DNA of 64,000 bases from contig CABSLV010000009.1 in NCBI GenBank assembly GCA_902478645.1, positions 1-64,000 of the forward strand. The letters are read 5' to 3'. Source of the stretch: an uncultured Flavobacteriales bacterium (GTDB taxonomy: Bacteria > Bacteroidota > Bacteroidia > Flavobacteriales > UBA1820). The first letter of the stretch is position 1; each line of letters opens with the position of its first letter. This document shows, piece by piece, positions 17,099 through 26,254 of this stretch. The notes under the pieces were generated by a model. The model did not search any database. It saw nothing but the letters and a program-made list of their open reading frames with translations, and was not told where the DNA came from. A program made the translations under genes and the position numbers.

Positions 17099-18352
17099 AT
17101 GGCAAAAAGCAAAAAGAAAAAGTACATCCTCCCGCTGATCATCGTGGTGATCATCATCCTGGCCGTGATGAAGAGCTGCGGGGTTTTCGGATCGAACGAA
17201 AAGATCGACCAGGTGGAGACCCAGCAGGCTACCACCGCGACCATCGTCCAGATCGTGACCGCCTCGGGAAAGATAAAACCTTCCACCGAAGTCAAAATAG
17301 CCCCCGAAGTCTCGGGTGAGATCACCCAGCTCACCGTCAAGGAAGGTGACGAAGTGAAAAAAGGGCAACTGCTGGTACAGATCAAACAAGACATCTACAT
17401 CTCGGCCGTCAATCGGGCTCAAGCCGCCGTACAGCAGTCCATCGCCGCCCTGGAACAGTCCGCCGCCCGCCTGAAGGAATCCGAGAGCGAGTACAAGCGC
17501 AGCAAACTCCTGTTCGAGAGCGGCACCATTGCCCGCGCCGACTGGGAAGCCACCGAAGCCAACTATAAAGTCGCCCGGCTTACTTACGACGCCTCCAAAT
17601 CCAGCCTCGAAAGCGCCCGCGCAACCTTGAAAGAAGCCGAGGACAACCTGATGCGCACCCAGATCTTCGCCCCCATCGACGGTACCATTTCCCAGTTGAA
17701 CGTCGAGGCCGGCGAACGCGTAGTCGGCACCGCACAGATGGCCGGTACCGAAGTACTCCGCGTGGCCAACCTGGACAGCATGGAAGTAGAGGTAACCGTC
17801 GGGGAAAACGACATCGTCAAACTGGCCGTCGGCAACCCGGTCGACATCGAAGTGGATGCCTACTGGGGAAAACGCTTCAAGGGCCGTGTTACCGAAATCG
17901 CTTCCTCGGCTGCCAACGTGACCGAGACTTCCTCGGCCGACCAGGTAACCAACTTCAACGTGAAGATCATCATTCTGGAAGACTCGTACCGCGATCTAGT
18001 CGAGGAGAAAAACCTGTTGCACACCCCCTTCAAGCCCGGTATGACCGCTTCGGTCGAAATCGAGTCGGACCGCAAGGACAGCATCTTGGTAGCTCCCATC
18101 CGTGCCGTATCCACCCGTCAGGTCAAGGACTCCACCGACGGCACCACCCGCACGCGTGAAGTCGTCTTTGTCCTCCAGGACGGCAAGGCCCTGCAAAAGG
18201 AAGTGGAAACCGGTATCCAGGACGACGAGAACATCGAAATCCTCCACGGCATCGAACCCGGAGAGACCTTGATCACCGGACCGTATTCGCTGGTCTCCAA
18301 GACCCTGCACGACGGGCAGTCCGTGAAGGTTTCGGCAAAAAAGAAAAAATAA
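17099..18352 (+). CDS. Periplasmic adaptor (membrane fusion protein), MacA/HlyD type
   Basis: The protein has 417 residues. A lysine-rich cytosolic start (KSKKKK) precedes one membrane anchor (9-26). A lipoyl half-motif follows (SGKIKPSTEVKIAPEVSGEITQL), then a coiled-coil hairpin (about 105-185) and the second lipoyl half (TQIFAPIDGTISQLNVEAGE). Beta-barrel and membrane-proximal domains end in a Lys-rich tail. Adaptors of this shape usually work with MacB-type ABC permeases. None is encoded here, so the partner must be elsewhere. It is followed 13 bp later by aroK. Confidence 0.9.
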   Translation: MAKSKKKKYILPLIIVVIIILAVMKSCGVFGSNEKIDQVETQQATTATIVQIVTASGKIKPSTEVKIAPEVSGEITQLTVKEGDEVKKGQLLVQIKQDIYISAVNRAQAAVQQSIAALEQSAARLKESESEYKRSKLLFESGTIARADWEATEANYKVARLTYDASKSSLESARATLKEAEDNLMRTQIFAPIDGTISQLNVEAGERVVGTAQMAGTEVLRVANLDSMEVEVTVGENDIVKLAVGNPVDIEVDAYWGKRFKGRVTEIASSAANVTETSSADQVTNFNVKIIILEDSYRDLVEEKNLLHTPFKPGMTASVEIESDRKDSILVAPIRAVSTRQVKDSTDGTTRTREVVFVLQDGKALQKEVETGIQDDENIEILHGIEPGETLITGPYSLVSKTLHDGQSVKVSAKKKK

Positions 18353-18365
18353 AACGCTCCGCCCG

Positions 18366-18893
18366 ATGAAAATCGTACTGTTGGGATACATGGGCAGCGG
18401 GAAAACCGCCATGGGGCGGATGCTGGCCCGGCAAGCGAACCTTGCATTTGTCGATCTGGACCATTACATCGAACAGATCGAAGAACTCTCCGTCCCCGAG
18501 ATTTTCCATCGGTACGGCGAAGGCGGCTTTCGCCAGATCGAGTCATTCCACCTGCGGCAAGTGATGGAACACCAAGATCAATTCGTCCTTTCCCTGGGCG
18601 GGGGAACGCCCTGTTTCAATGACAACATGGACTACCTCCACGGAGCCTGCACCTCGATCTACCTCTCGGCCTCGCCCATTGCCTTGGCCGAACGCCTGGC
18701 CTGCAGCACCACCAAACGACCGCTGCTCAAAGGCAAGACCGGGAACGAACTGCTGGAATACGTCCGCCAAAGCCTATCCCAACGGGAACCTTTTTACAAA
18801 CAGGCCGACTACGAACTCTCGGTGGAAACCTTGAGCATCGAAGAATCGGGAGTGGCCTTGATCGAATTGCTAAAGAAAAACCATATCTTATAG
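18366..18893 (+). CDS. aroK: Shikimate kinase
   Basis: The protein has 175 residues, the usual size. It phosphorylates shikimate at the 3-OH in the aromatic amino-acid pathway. The P-loop is GYMGSGKT (7-14). The shikimate-binding DLD (30-32) and EGGFRQIES segment are present, as is GGGTP. The lid region has TTKRPLL. It is embedded in an apparent operon with an efflux adaptor upstream and fabG 4 bp downstream, with no other aro genes nearby. Confidence 0.95.
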   Translation: MKIVLLGYMGSGKTAMGRMLARQANLAFVDLDHYIEQIEELSVPEIFHRYGEGGFRQIESFHLRQVMEHQDQFVLSLGGGTPCFNDNMDYLHGACTSIYLSASPIALAERLACSTTKRPLLKGKTGNELLEYVRQSLSQREPFYKQADYELSVETLSIEESGVALIELLKKNHIL

Positions 18894-18897
18894 ACTC

Positions 18898-19644
18898 ATG
18901 AAACTGTTAGAAGGCAAAATCGCCCTCATCACGGGGGCTTCGCGCGGCATCGGCCGGGGCATCGCCAAAGCGTTCGCTGCCCAGGGAGCCGACGTTGCGT
19001 TCACGTACCTCTCGTCGGTAGAAAAAGGACAGGCCCTCGAAGCCGAACTGGCAGCCGAAGGCATCCGCGCCAAGGGCTACCGTTCGGACGCTTCGGATTT
19101 CGAACAGGCACAGGCTCTCGTGGACGAAGTCATCAAGGATTTCGGCCGCATCGACATCCTGGTCAACAACGCCGGCATCACCCGCGACGGACTGCTGATG
19201 CGCATGGGCAAAGACCAGTGGGATGCCGTGATCCGCGCCAACCTCGACTCGGTGTTCAACCTGACCAAAGGCGTACAACGCTATATGCTCAAACAACGCT
19301 CCGGCTCGATCATCAACATGAGTTCCGTGGTCGGCATCAAAGGCAATGCCGGACAAGCCAACTACGCCGCCTCGAAAGCCGGCATCATCGGCTTTACCAA
19401 ATCGGTAGCCCTCGAGCTGGGTTCGCGCGGCATCCGTTGCAATGCCGTCGCGCCGGGATTCATCGCCACCGAGATGACCGAATCGCTCGACCCCAAAGTG
19501 CTGGAAGGATGGTTGGAATCCATTCCCCTCAAACGCGCCGGCACGGTCGAAGACATCGCCAACGCCTGCCTGTACCTGGGCAGCGACCTTTCCTCGTACG
19601 TGACGGGACAGGTACTGAGCGTCAACGGAGGAATGCTCACCTAG
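18898..19644 (+). CDS. fabG: 3-oxoacyl-[acyl-carrier-protein] reductase
   Basis: The protein has 248 residues, a classical short-chain dehydrogenase. The NADPH motif is TGASRGIGRGI (12-22), followed by NNAG (90-93) and the catalytic residues S143, Y156 and K160 in MSSVVGIKGNAGQANYAASKAG. The C-terminal half has APGFIATEMTE. It reduces 3-oxoacyl-ACP in fatty-acid elongation. It is the last gene of the run and is closed by a 40-nt perfect palindrome. Confidence 0.92.
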   Translation: MKLLEGKIALITGASRGIGRGIAKAFAAQGADVAFTYLSSVEKGQALEAELAAEGIRAKGYRSDASDFEQAQALVDEVIKDFGRIDILVNNAGITRDGLLMRMGKDQWDAVIRANLDSVFNLTKGVQRYMLKQRSGSIINMSSVVGIKGNAGQANYAASKAGIIGFTKSVALELGSRGIRCNAVAPGFIATEMTESLDPKVLEGWLESIPLKRAGTVEDIANACLYLGSDLSSYVTGQVLSVNGGMLT

Positions 19645-19661
19645 TCCTCTTTCCTCCCATA

Positions 19662-19701
19662 AAACGACACGTGCGGCCCGGCCGGGCCGCACGTGTCGTT
19701 T
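19662..19701 (+). terminator. Terminator after fabG
   Basis: A 40-nt perfect palindrome (20-bp arms) has a GGCCCGG core. The right arm ends in GTTT, giving only a short T tract. Confidence 0.75.
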
Positions 19702-19791
19702 ACCAGACTTTCCATATCCCCTTTTTCAGAAAACAAAAAACAGATCTCTTTCTTTATCCGAAAAAACATCACAACTGAAAAACTCGACCGC

Positions 19792-20907
19792 ATGAAACGC
19801 CTGTTAAGTCTCGACATCCTGCGGGGACTGACCGTCGCCTGCATGATCATGGTAAACAACCCCGGAAGTTGGGGACACATGTATCCACCGCTCAAACACT
19901 ACATCTGGGACGGTTGTTCGCCCACCGACCTGGTATTCCCGACTTTTCTGTTCATCGTCGGTGCCTCGATCTGGTTTGCCATGCGACGCTTCGACCAGAA
20001 ACTCTCCAAAAGCGCCGCGATAAAGATCATCAAACGAGGCATCCTGATCTTCCTGGTGGGTGAACTTCTCAAGATGTATCCTTTCTACAACCTCGAAACA
20101 TTCCAAATACGCGGATTCGGCGTATTGCAGCGTATCGGTATCGTCTATACCCTCGGTGCACTGATCGCCCTGTGGCTGCGCAGTTACAAAAGGATCGCGA
20201 TCTGTATCGTATCGCTGCTTGTCGGATACTACATCATCGTCTTCGCATTCGGGGATGCGACGATCGAGGGCTATCTCGGCCGGAAAATCGACTTGGCCGT
20301 CTTCGGTGAAAAGCGACTGCCGATGCGACTGGGATACCATTTTGCTGCCGAAGGCATCTTGAGCACCCTGGGGGCACTCTCGACTGTACTGATCGGTTAC
20401 ATGGCCGGAAAATTCATCGGGAGCCGTCACAGCGAAGACAAAAGCCGAACCCTGCAGTCGTTCATTTACCTGGCTGCCATCGGCGGGCTGATGATCACCG
20501 CCGGACTCATCTGGAACGGTCTTTTCCCCATCAACAAACCGACGTGGTCCAGTTCGTACGTACTCTATGCCGCCGGTATTGCCATGCAGCTTTGGGCACT
20601 GACCTCGTACATCACCGACTATCTGGGTAAGACTTCGGGAGTGACGACCTTCTTCCGGGTATTCGGCACCAACGCCCTGTTCGCCTTTGCCCTTTCCTCC
20701 GTGATCGTACGCACGATCAAACTTCCCCCCTTCCTTTGGGAAGCCGGCGGAAAGACGACCTCGCTCTCGGGACATTTTTACAGTTACTTCTCTTCCCTGA
20801 CGGGCAACCCGGAACTCGCTTCGCTGCTCTGGTCGCTGGTCATGGTGGCCATCTGCTGGGCCATCACCTATCCACTGTACCGGAAAAAGATTTTTATCAA
20901 GCTATAA
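19792..20907 (+). CDS. HGSNAT-like membrane acyltransferase (DUF5009-type)
   Basis: The protein has 371 residues and about ten membrane spans. It begins RLLSLDILRGLTVACMIMVNNPG, then WDGCSPTDLVFPTFLFIVGASI, the signature of bacterial homologues of heparan-alpha-glucosaminide N-acetyltransferase. These are thought to move acetyl groups across the membrane onto sugars; the substrate here is unknown. The ATG at 19792 matches the family N-terminus; the frame is open 33 codons upstream but without similarity. It is a single-gene unit between two large hairpins. Confidence 0.85.
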   Translation: MKRLLSLDILRGLTVACMIMVNNPGSWGHMYPPLKHYIWDGCSPTDLVFPTFLFIVGASIWFAMRRFDQKLSKSAAIKIIKRGILIFLVGELLKMYPFYNLETFQIRGFGVLQRIGIVYTLGALIALWLRSYKRIAICIVSLLVGYYIIVFAFGDATIEGYLGRKIDLAVFGEKRLPMRLGYHFAAEGILSTLGALSTVLIGYMAGKFIGSRHSEDKSRTLQSFIYLAAIGGLMITAGLIWNGLFPINKPTWSSSYVLYAAGIAMQLWALTSYITDYLGKTSGVTTFFRVFGTNALFAFALSSVIVRTIKLPPFLWEAGGKTTSLSGHFYSYFSSLTGNPELASLLWSLVMVAICWAITYPLYRKKIFIKL

Positions 20908-20921
20908 GCGTCCATCCTTCA

Positions 20922-20975
20922 GCACTCGTGCAAGAAAGCCCGCCGGATAACCGGCGGGCTTTCTTGCACGAGTGC
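20922..20975. terminator. Large terminator hairpin after acyltransferase gene
   Basis: A 25-bp perfect stem (20922-20946 with 20951-20975) has an ATAA loop. It ends just before the minus-strand terminator that follows. Confidence 0.85.
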
Positions 20976-20985
20976 ATTTACCCTC

Positions 20986-21024
20986 AAAAAAAACAACACC
21001 TGGTCGGGATCTCCCCACCAGGTG
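20986..21024 (-). terminator. Minus-strand terminator of the two small membrane genes
   Basis: On the minus strand an 8-bp stem (21024-21017 with 21004-20997) is followed by a run of eight T (20993-20986). It lies 73 bp beyond the end of the 65-residue gene. Confidence 0.7.
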
Positions 21025-21097
21025 CAGAACAAGGTTCTCTTTTTTACCTCTCACCGCCTCTTCGGGACTCACAAGTCCCACAAGGATAACGGCGAAG

Positions 21098-21295
21098 TCA
21101 TTTCTTTTCAAACCGTTTTTTGATCCGGATCTTGTGCCCGTCGTAGGCCATTGCCGCAAAAGCCAGTGCCATCGCCGCGGCCGAAAGATAGCCCGACAAC
21201 ACGCCTTCAGTAATGCCCAGATAGAGCCCCCAAACGAACACCACCACTTGCACGATGGCAAGAAGGACAAAAACAACGATTCTTTTGGTACTCAT
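21098..21295 (-). CDS. Small two-span membrane protein
   Basis: The protein has 65 residues with two predicted membrane helices (about 6-28 and 34-50) and a very basic C-terminus (GHKIRIKKRFEKK), which should stay in the cytosol. The family is not recognised. It starts 4 bp after the preceding 127-residue membrane protein gene, so both are probably made from one transcript and may interact. Confidence 0.7.
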   Translation of the reverse strand: MSTKRIVVFVLLAIVQVVVFVWGLYLGITEGVLSGYLSAAAMALAFAAMAYDGHKIRIKKRFEKK

Positions 21296-21299
21296 CGGA

Positions 21300-21683
21300 T
21301 CAACCCAGCGATTTCTTCATCCAAATGTAGAAAATCAACAGAACGACCATGAATACGAAAAAGGTCAGTTTGCGACGTACGAATTTCGTGTCGTCCCGCT
21401 TTTTCATCAGTGCCACGATCAGGTCGATGAGCGTATAAACGACCGCCAACCCGATGGTACAGATCACAAAAAGCCCCCGACTAGGGATCGTGCTTTCCTC
21501 CACCCCCGGTTGGGCAGCGAAATAGCCGTAAATCATCCGTCCGCACATCAGCAGTCCCAACAAGACGGCATACGTACGGGATCGGGCCAGGGAAAACTGC
21601 CGGGCCTTGATCAATTCCACCATGTCGTACACGAGATAGATGGCTATCAACGCCACGAAGATTGTCGTTATATTGAGCAGCAT
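21300..21683 (-). CDS. Four-span membrane protein of unknown function
   Basis: The protein has 127 residues. Hydrophobic segments at about 3-22, 37-55, 70-92 and 104-122 suggest four membrane helices, with basic loops between. The family is not recognised. It is the first gene of a two-gene minus-strand unit that is divergent from rho. On the minus strand TATATTTG (21721-21714) is a plausible -7 element 30 bp upstream of the start. Confidence 0.7.
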   Translation of the reverse strand: MLLNITTIFVALIAIYLVYDMVELIKARQFSLARSRTYAVLLGLLMCGRMIYGYFAAQPGVEESTIPSRGLFVICTIGLAVVYTLIDLIVALMKKRDDTKFVRRKLTFFVFMVVLLIFYIWMKKSLG

Positions 21684-21927
21684 AGTCGTAGATGTTTTTG
21701 GTTAAACACTACTCAAATATAGCGAATATTTTGATCTCCATATTCCCGCATTCACAAATTATTTTATAAATTTGTCCTGTCTTCCGGTGGGAGGAGGGCG
21801 TCTCTCTTTTCCTTTCAGTGTAAATCAACCTTATTTATCGTTTACTTTACTGGCAAGAGATACTCCAAAGCAATCCCTGATGGCTGTCTGCGCTTGTGCA
21901 GATATTGTATTTACCGTTTTGAAAAGT

Positions 21928-23610
21928 ATGTGGACCATAGAAGAAATTGAGAAAATGAAGCTCCCGCAGCTGCAAGAAGTTGCAGCCAAGATGGAGATCC
22001 CCCGCTATCGTTATCTGAAAAAAGGCGAATTGCAGCAGCTCATCACCCAGTCGCTCAATGCCTCCACTCCAGAAACCGCGAAAAGTCCGTCTGCCGAGCA
22101 AAAAACGCCTCAGGCGCCCCAAGAAAATCCTGCACAAAACGCCTTACCGGAAACCAAAGCAAACACCCGGATACTGCGTCCCCGGCGCAACCGGATCGTA
22201 CGCACGGAAGAAACGGCACAAACTTCCCCCTCGGCCCAGGAACAAAAACCGCCGATGAGCGAAGGACAGATCAAAGCCCTGCGCGCCCAACAGGAAATGG
22301 CACGCCGGAGGATGGAACAGCAAAAACAGCAACAACAACAAGCTGCAGCCGCCGCAACATCAGCCTCCACTCCCGAACACCGGGGTAAAAACGGCCCGCA
22401 CAATCACAACAACAACAGCAACAACAATACCTCGGGTGAAAGCCATCCCAAACCGGACAACAAAACGGTGAACTACTTTTCGTCCGATTATGAATTCGAA
22501 GGGCTCATCGAATGCGAAGGTGTAGTCGAAATCGGGGCGGAAGGCTATGGATTCCTGCGTTCTTCGGATTACAACTATCTCGCTTCGCCGGACGACATCT
22601 ATATTTCCCAATCCCAGATCCGGCTCTTCGGGCTCAAAACGGGCGACACCCTGCGGGGCATCGTTCGCCCGCCCAAAGAAGGGGAGAAGTTCTTCCCGTT
22701 GGTAAAAGTGATCCGGATCAATGGCCGCGAACCCTCGTTCGTGCGCGACCGCATCGCCTTCGAACACCTCACTCCGCTCTTTGCCCAGGAAAAATTCCGC
22801 CTGGCGGGGAAAAACGCCACCACCTCCACGCGCATCATCGACCTGTTCGCCCCGATCGGAAAAGGGCAGCGCGCCATGATCGTCGCCCAACCCAAAACCG
22901 GTAAGACCATCCTGCTCAAGGATATTGCCAACGCCATCGCCGCCAACCACCCGGAAGTATATCAGATCATGCTGCTGATCGACGAACGCCCCGAGGAAGT
23001 TACCGACATGCAGCGGGGGGTAAAAGCCGAAGTGATCGCTTCGACCTTCGACGAACCGGCCGAACGGCACGTCCGGGTAGCCAACATCGTCCTGGAAAAA
23101 GCCAAACGCCTGGTGGAAAGCGGGCATGACGTGGTGATCCTGCTGGACAGCATCACGCGCCTGGCACGGGCCTACAACACCGTTTCCCCGGCATCGGGAA
23201 AAGTCCTCACCGGAGGTATCGATGCCAATGCGCTCCACAAACCCAAACGCTTCTTCGGCGCCGCGCGCAACATCGAAAACGGCGGATCGCTCACCATCAT
23301 CGCTACGGCCTTGATCGACACGGGTTCCAAGATGGACGAGGTGATCTTCGAGGAGTTCAAAGGCACGGGCAACATGGAACTCCAGCTGGACCGCAAACTG
23401 TCCAACCGCCGCATCTTCCCGGCCATCGACCTGATCGCTTCGGGCACCCGCCGCGACGACCTGCTGCTTTCCAAAGACGTACTCAACCGGATGTGGATCC
23501 TGCGGAAAATGCTGGCGGACATGAATCCGCTCGAAGCGATGGAATTCATAAAACAGCGGTTGGAAAACACGATCAACAACGAAGAATTCCTCATCTCGAT
23601 GAACAGTTAG
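21928..23610 (+). CDS. rho: Transcription termination factor Rho with disordered Q/N-rich insertion
   Basis: The protein has 560 residues, against about 420 in E. coli. Layout: N-terminal helical Rho_N domain (1-45), low-complexity insertion (about 46-185), cold-shock RNA-binding domain (190-265), RecA-type ATPase (280-545). The insertion contains QQKQQQQQ (131-138) and [10 protein letters not shown] (158-167). Walker A is QPKTGKT (321-327) and Walker [10 protein letters not shown] (403-411). Rho unwinds RNA and releases polymerase. Insertions here are typical of Bacteroidetes, and the one in B. thetaiotaomicron has been reported to drive condensate formation. The ATG at 21928 begins the conserved [15 protein letters not shown]; an upstream in-frame ATG adds unrelated residues. 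Confidence 0.95.
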   Translation: MWTIEEIEKMKLPQLQEVAAKMEIPRYRYLKKGELQQLITQSLNASTPETAKSPSAEQKTPQAPQENPAQNALPETKANTRILRPRRNRIVRTEETAQTSPSAQEQKPPMSEGQIKALRAQQEMARRRMEQQKQQQQQAAAAATSASTPEHRGKNGPHNHNNNSNNNTSGESHPKPDNKTVNYFSSDYEFEGLIECEGVVEIGAEGYGFLRSSDYNYLASPDDIYISQSQIRLFGLKTGDTLRGIVRPPKEGEKFFPLVKVIRINGREPSFVRDRIAFEHLTPLFAQEKFRLAGKNATTSTRIIDLFAPIGKGQRAMIVAQPKTGKTILLKDIANAIAANHPEVYQIMLLIDERPEEVTDMQRGVKAEVIASTFDEPAERHVRVANIVLEKAKRLVESGHDVVILLDSITRLARAYNTVSPASGKVLTGGIDANALHKPKRFFGAARNIENGGSLTIIATALIDTGSKMDEVIFEEFKGTGNMELQLDRKLSNRRIFPAIDLIASGTRRDDLLLSKDVLNRMWILRKMLADMNPLEAMEFIKQRLENTINNEEFLISMNS

Positions 23611-23649
23611 GGGTTTGTTAGAAAATATTAAATGTTAAAGTCGTTTTTT

Positions 23650-23682
23650 TTTGTATTTAGTGGATATTTTATATTACTTTTG
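23650..23682 (+). promoter_or_regulatory. Strong promoter of the 179-residue lipoprotein gene
   Basis: TTTG (23650-23653), 21-nt spacer, TACTTTTG (23675-23682), ATG 53 bp downstream: a full match to the Bacteroidetes housekeeping consensus. It also lies just after rho. Confidence 0.78.
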
Positions 23683-23735
23683 TCTTGCTAAGAGAAGTCC
23701 TATTTTAAAGAACAATAAAAAACACGATTTCAAAA

Positions 23736-24275
23736 ATGAAAACAAAACTTACTTTGCTAAAAAATGCCTTGCTCGTAGGGTGTGCTATGTTCGCACTGAC
23801 GTCATGCTCGGATGACGACAGCCTGAACTACACCACGTACGACTGCGCAGGTTCCTATGAGGGTTCGTTGACCATCCGCGAACACGGAACGGGTGCCAAC
23901 AACAACTGGCTCAACGGTTCGACGCTGTCGTACTCTGCAGCTCCTTTGGAAGTAACTGCCGTATCTGCCACGCAGTTGAAGTACGAGGCAGACTCTATTC
24001 CTGAAGTAACTTCTACGTGGGGTTATCAGATCGCTGTAACCGTTGACTACGTAAGCGACGGCGTAGATATGAAGTACTTCACCGCTTCGGGTGCTGAATA
24101 CACCGTTGACAGTTTGAAAGCTGATGGTTCGCATACTTACACCAAGTACACCAACTGCGACGTTCTGGCTCATGCAAAACCGCTGGGTGTTCGTCTTGAG
24201 ATCAGAGGTGGCGAAGGAAACTATCAGGGCGGCTTGGTTACGTATCGTTCCAACGACAAGCAACTCGGAGAATAA
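23736..24275 (+). CDS. Lipoprotein of unknown function
   Basis: The protein has 179 residues. The lipoprotein signal peptide ends in the lipobox LTSC (Cys24), followed by SDDDS, an Asp-rich start often seen in Bacteroidetes surface-exported lipoproteins. The mature part is rich in Thr, Ser, Tyr and beta-strand-like segments. No family is recognised with confidence; the start DCAGSYEGSLTI resembles the first strand of calycin-like lipoproteins such as its neighbour. Codon use (many GTA, GCT, CGT) looks like that of a well-expressed gene. It has its own consensus promoter and terminator. Confidence 0.78.
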   Translation: MKTKLTLLKNALLVGCAMFALTSCSDDDSLNYTTYDCAGSYEGSLTIREHGTGANNNWLNGSTLSYSAAPLEVTAVSATQLKYEADSIPEVTSTWGYQIAVTVDYVSDGVDMKYFTASGAEYTVDSLKADGSHTYTKYTNCDVLAHAKPLGVRLEIRGGEGNYQGGLVTYRSNDKQLGE

Positions 24276-24297
24276 GATTCCACTTATCAGATATTCC

Positions 24298-24324
24298 AAG
24301 GCCCTTGAAAAAGGGCCTTTTTTT
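24298..24324 (+). terminator. Terminator after lipoprotein gene
   Basis: A 9-bp stem AAGGCCCTT/AAGGGCCTT with GAAA loop is followed by seven T. Confidence 0.92.
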
Positions 24325-24541
24325 ATTTCCCATCACTCCCATAGGCGTAGTACGAATACGCCCGACGAGTTGAAAAAAGGGCTTTTATTCCCCTCATACC
24401 GCCTCGAGAAGAAGCCGCTTGTCAATCCGACGATGGCTACTCTGCCCCGACAGAATTTTCCCTTTAGCAAACAAAACATTTATCTCCATGCAAAAAGCGT
24501 GTTAAATTCAAGAGACACGCATTTTAAACCGAAGAAAAAGG
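24325..24541. other. Gap between lipoprotein genes: no gene seen
   Basis: No ORF with coding character is present. There is one GAAAAAAGGGCTTTT stretch resembling a weak second hairpin (about 24371-24385). The remainder looks like ordinary intergenic sequence. Confidence 0.4.
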
Positions 24542-24549
24542 TATCTTTG
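24542..24549 (+). promoter_or_regulatory. Candidate -7 element, DUF4925-like lipoprotein
   Basis: TATCTTTG lies 29 bp before the ATG. The upstream TTTT at 24522-24525 is 16 nt away, shorter than the usual spacer. Confidence 0.5.
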
Positions 24550-24578
24550 CAGTTGAAAAAAAGCAAAGCTATAAACGT

Positions 24579-25931
24579 ATGAAAAAGACCTTTTTGCACT
24601 CCCTGCTGATGGCTGCCGCCGCACTGTTTGCCGTAGCCTGCTCCAAGGAAGAAGACAAGACTCTCGAAGGAGTCCCCGGAACGTATGAAGGCCGCAATCT
24701 TTCCGTAGCGGTCAATAATGTATTGCTGGATGATGCCAACATGTCGGTTACGGTCTCCGGAGACGATCGCAATGACATGACATTCGTTGCCAAAAACATC
24801 TTCTTCGGTCAGGAATCTTACACGATAAATGGCGTTCAATTCCGCGTAGATGAATACGACAACCGTATCTTTGCCGCCGATGCCAGCACCGATTGCAACA
24901 ATGTAACGATCTCCGGAAAGATCGCCAGTGGGAAAATGACCCTGAGCATCAGCCAGGAAGGCGTAACGGGCGTATATGACACCGAGTCGGGCAACCTGAC
25001 CCTTGCCTTGAACAATGCTCCTTTTTCGGGCAATGCCTCGGTAGAAATGCAAGGAGCCTCCTCGTCCGACATGCAGATGATCCTGAAAAACGTCGTGCTG
25101 GGAGCTGATGAATTCATCATTCCCTCGCTGACTATCTCCGAAGAAACTGCAACCGCCAACACCCGTGAAGGATCTCTTACCCCGTACAGCATCTCCGGCA
25201 ATGCCAAAGACGCCTACCGTGAAGTTTCCGTATCCGGAAGAATCGACGGAACAGGCATGAACTTGACCGTAACGGTCAAGAACTTGGGCGACCTCGCTGG
25301 CAGCCAGTGGAAGATAGCTGTAGATCCCCAGATGCAGATGCCTACGATCATGCTCGAAATGGAAACCACCCAAGAGTCCGTTCAGTTCGGAGACGGAACG
25401 ATGGCTCCCGAGGAATTCGTAACCTCCATTCGGGGACTTGTCGGGATGATGGCCGCGCAATATTTTTCGGCACTGCAATACCTCGAATTCCAGGCCGACG
25501 GTAACGTTGCCCTGCTGGTACACGATCCGGCAAATAACGGGGCACCGATCGAAATCCCCAACGAACTGATCCCCGAAGGAGCCATCCGCTGGTACATGAC
25601 GGAAGGAAAGGTGATGTTCGTAGTAGATGCTGAAATGATCAACATGATCCCTGGCGGATACGGCGAGATCATCACCGGGTTCTTCGAAGTGAAGAACGGT
25701 ATGGTCTATGTCCCGCTGAACTTCGAGAAAACGGCTACGGGCGTCGCTGTTTACCTGGACAAGGCCTTCCTGATGCAGGCCCTTCCGGTAGTAAAACAAC
25801 TGCTGGCTGACATGGAACTCGACCCCTCGATCGGGACTATCATCAATCTCCTGCTCCCGCAGATCGAGACCATTGTCACCGAAAGCTCGGTATTCAACGC
25901 AGGTTTTGAATTGGAAAAAGTAGTCCAATAA
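24579..25931 (+). CDS. Large lipoprotein, DUF4925-like
   Basis: The protein has 450 residues with lipobox AVAC (Cys21) followed by SKEEDK. Three similar blocks built on short strands can be read: TYEGRNLSVAVNNVLLDDANMSVTVSG, then VSGKIASG-like GKMTLSISQEG, then SVSGRIDGTGMNLTVTV. This fits the repeated calycin-like beta-barrel lipoproteins of Bacteroidetes (DUF4925 group). A C-terminal half (from about 250) is helical and strand mixed. Probable location is the outer membrane; the ligand is unknown. It is transcribed alone from a promoter just upstream. Confidence 0.75.
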   Translation: MKKTFLHSLLMAAAALFAVACSKEEDKTLEGVPGTYEGRNLSVAVNNVLLDDANMSVTVSGDDRNDMTFVAKNIFFGQESYTINGVQFRVDEYDNRIFAADASTDCNNVTISGKIASGKMTLSISQEGVTGVYDTESGNLTLALNNAPFSGNASVEMQGASSSDMQMILKNVVLGADEFIIPSLTISEETATANTREGSLTPYSISGNAKDAYREVSVSGRIDGTGMNLTVTVKNLGDLAGSQWKIAVDPQMQMPTIMLEMETTQESVQFGDGTMAPEEFVTSIRGLVGMMAAQYFSALQYLEFQADGNVALLVHDPANNGAPIEIPNELIPEGAIRWYMTEGKVMFVVDAEMINMIPGGYGEIITGFFEVKNGMVYVPLNFEKTATGVAVYLDKAFLMQALPVVKQLLADMELDPSIGTIINLLLPQIETIVTESSVFNAGFELEKVVQ

Positions 25932-25954
25932 ATTTTTCCTTTCCAAAATCAGCC

Positions 25955-25988
25955 AAAAAGCGCTCCGGAAAAATCCGGAACACTTTTT
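25955..25988 (+). terminator. Terminator after DUF4925-like gene
   Basis: An imperfect stem centred on TCCGGA-AAAA-TCCGGA, extended by A/T pairs, ends in CTTTTT. Confidence 0.8.
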
Positions 25989-26254
25989 GTTAATCCCCCC
26001 CTCCCCCAAAAAAAGAATGCATCAATCGCCCCTGCTATCAGGCATGTCCTCTCATTCGGCCAGTTTCCCGTTTGATAAAAAACTTTTTTGTCCAAAACCA
26101 AACAAAATTTCCAAAAAAATCAAAACCGCAAAACAAAATAGTTAATAATCCGGAAACCCTCATTTTAATCAAAAAATTAATTTCATAAAACATTATTTTT
26201 GTCTCAAATAAAAACCTACCTTTACAATAAAAAATAACGCAATTATCAAAAAAT
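25989..26254. other. AT-rich control region upstream of orphan regulator
   Basis: No gene is seen. The last 150 bp are strikingly AT-rich against the GC-rich background. TACCTTTA (26217-26224) is a near-consensus -7, 31 bp before the regulator ATG, with TTTG 15 nt upstream. Confidence 0.45.

Noticed and set aside
15702..17105. 467-residue minus-strand frame opposite the TolC gene, and similar long antisense frames opposite sulfatase, aspA, rho and the TPR gene
   Set aside because: High GC at third positions leaves the antisense frames open; they have no domain character and overlap well-supported genes entirely.
22318..22430. Possible simple-sequence insertion element in rho
   Set aside because: The CAA/CAG/AAC repeats keep the reading frame and fall in the known site of Bacteroidetes Rho insertions.
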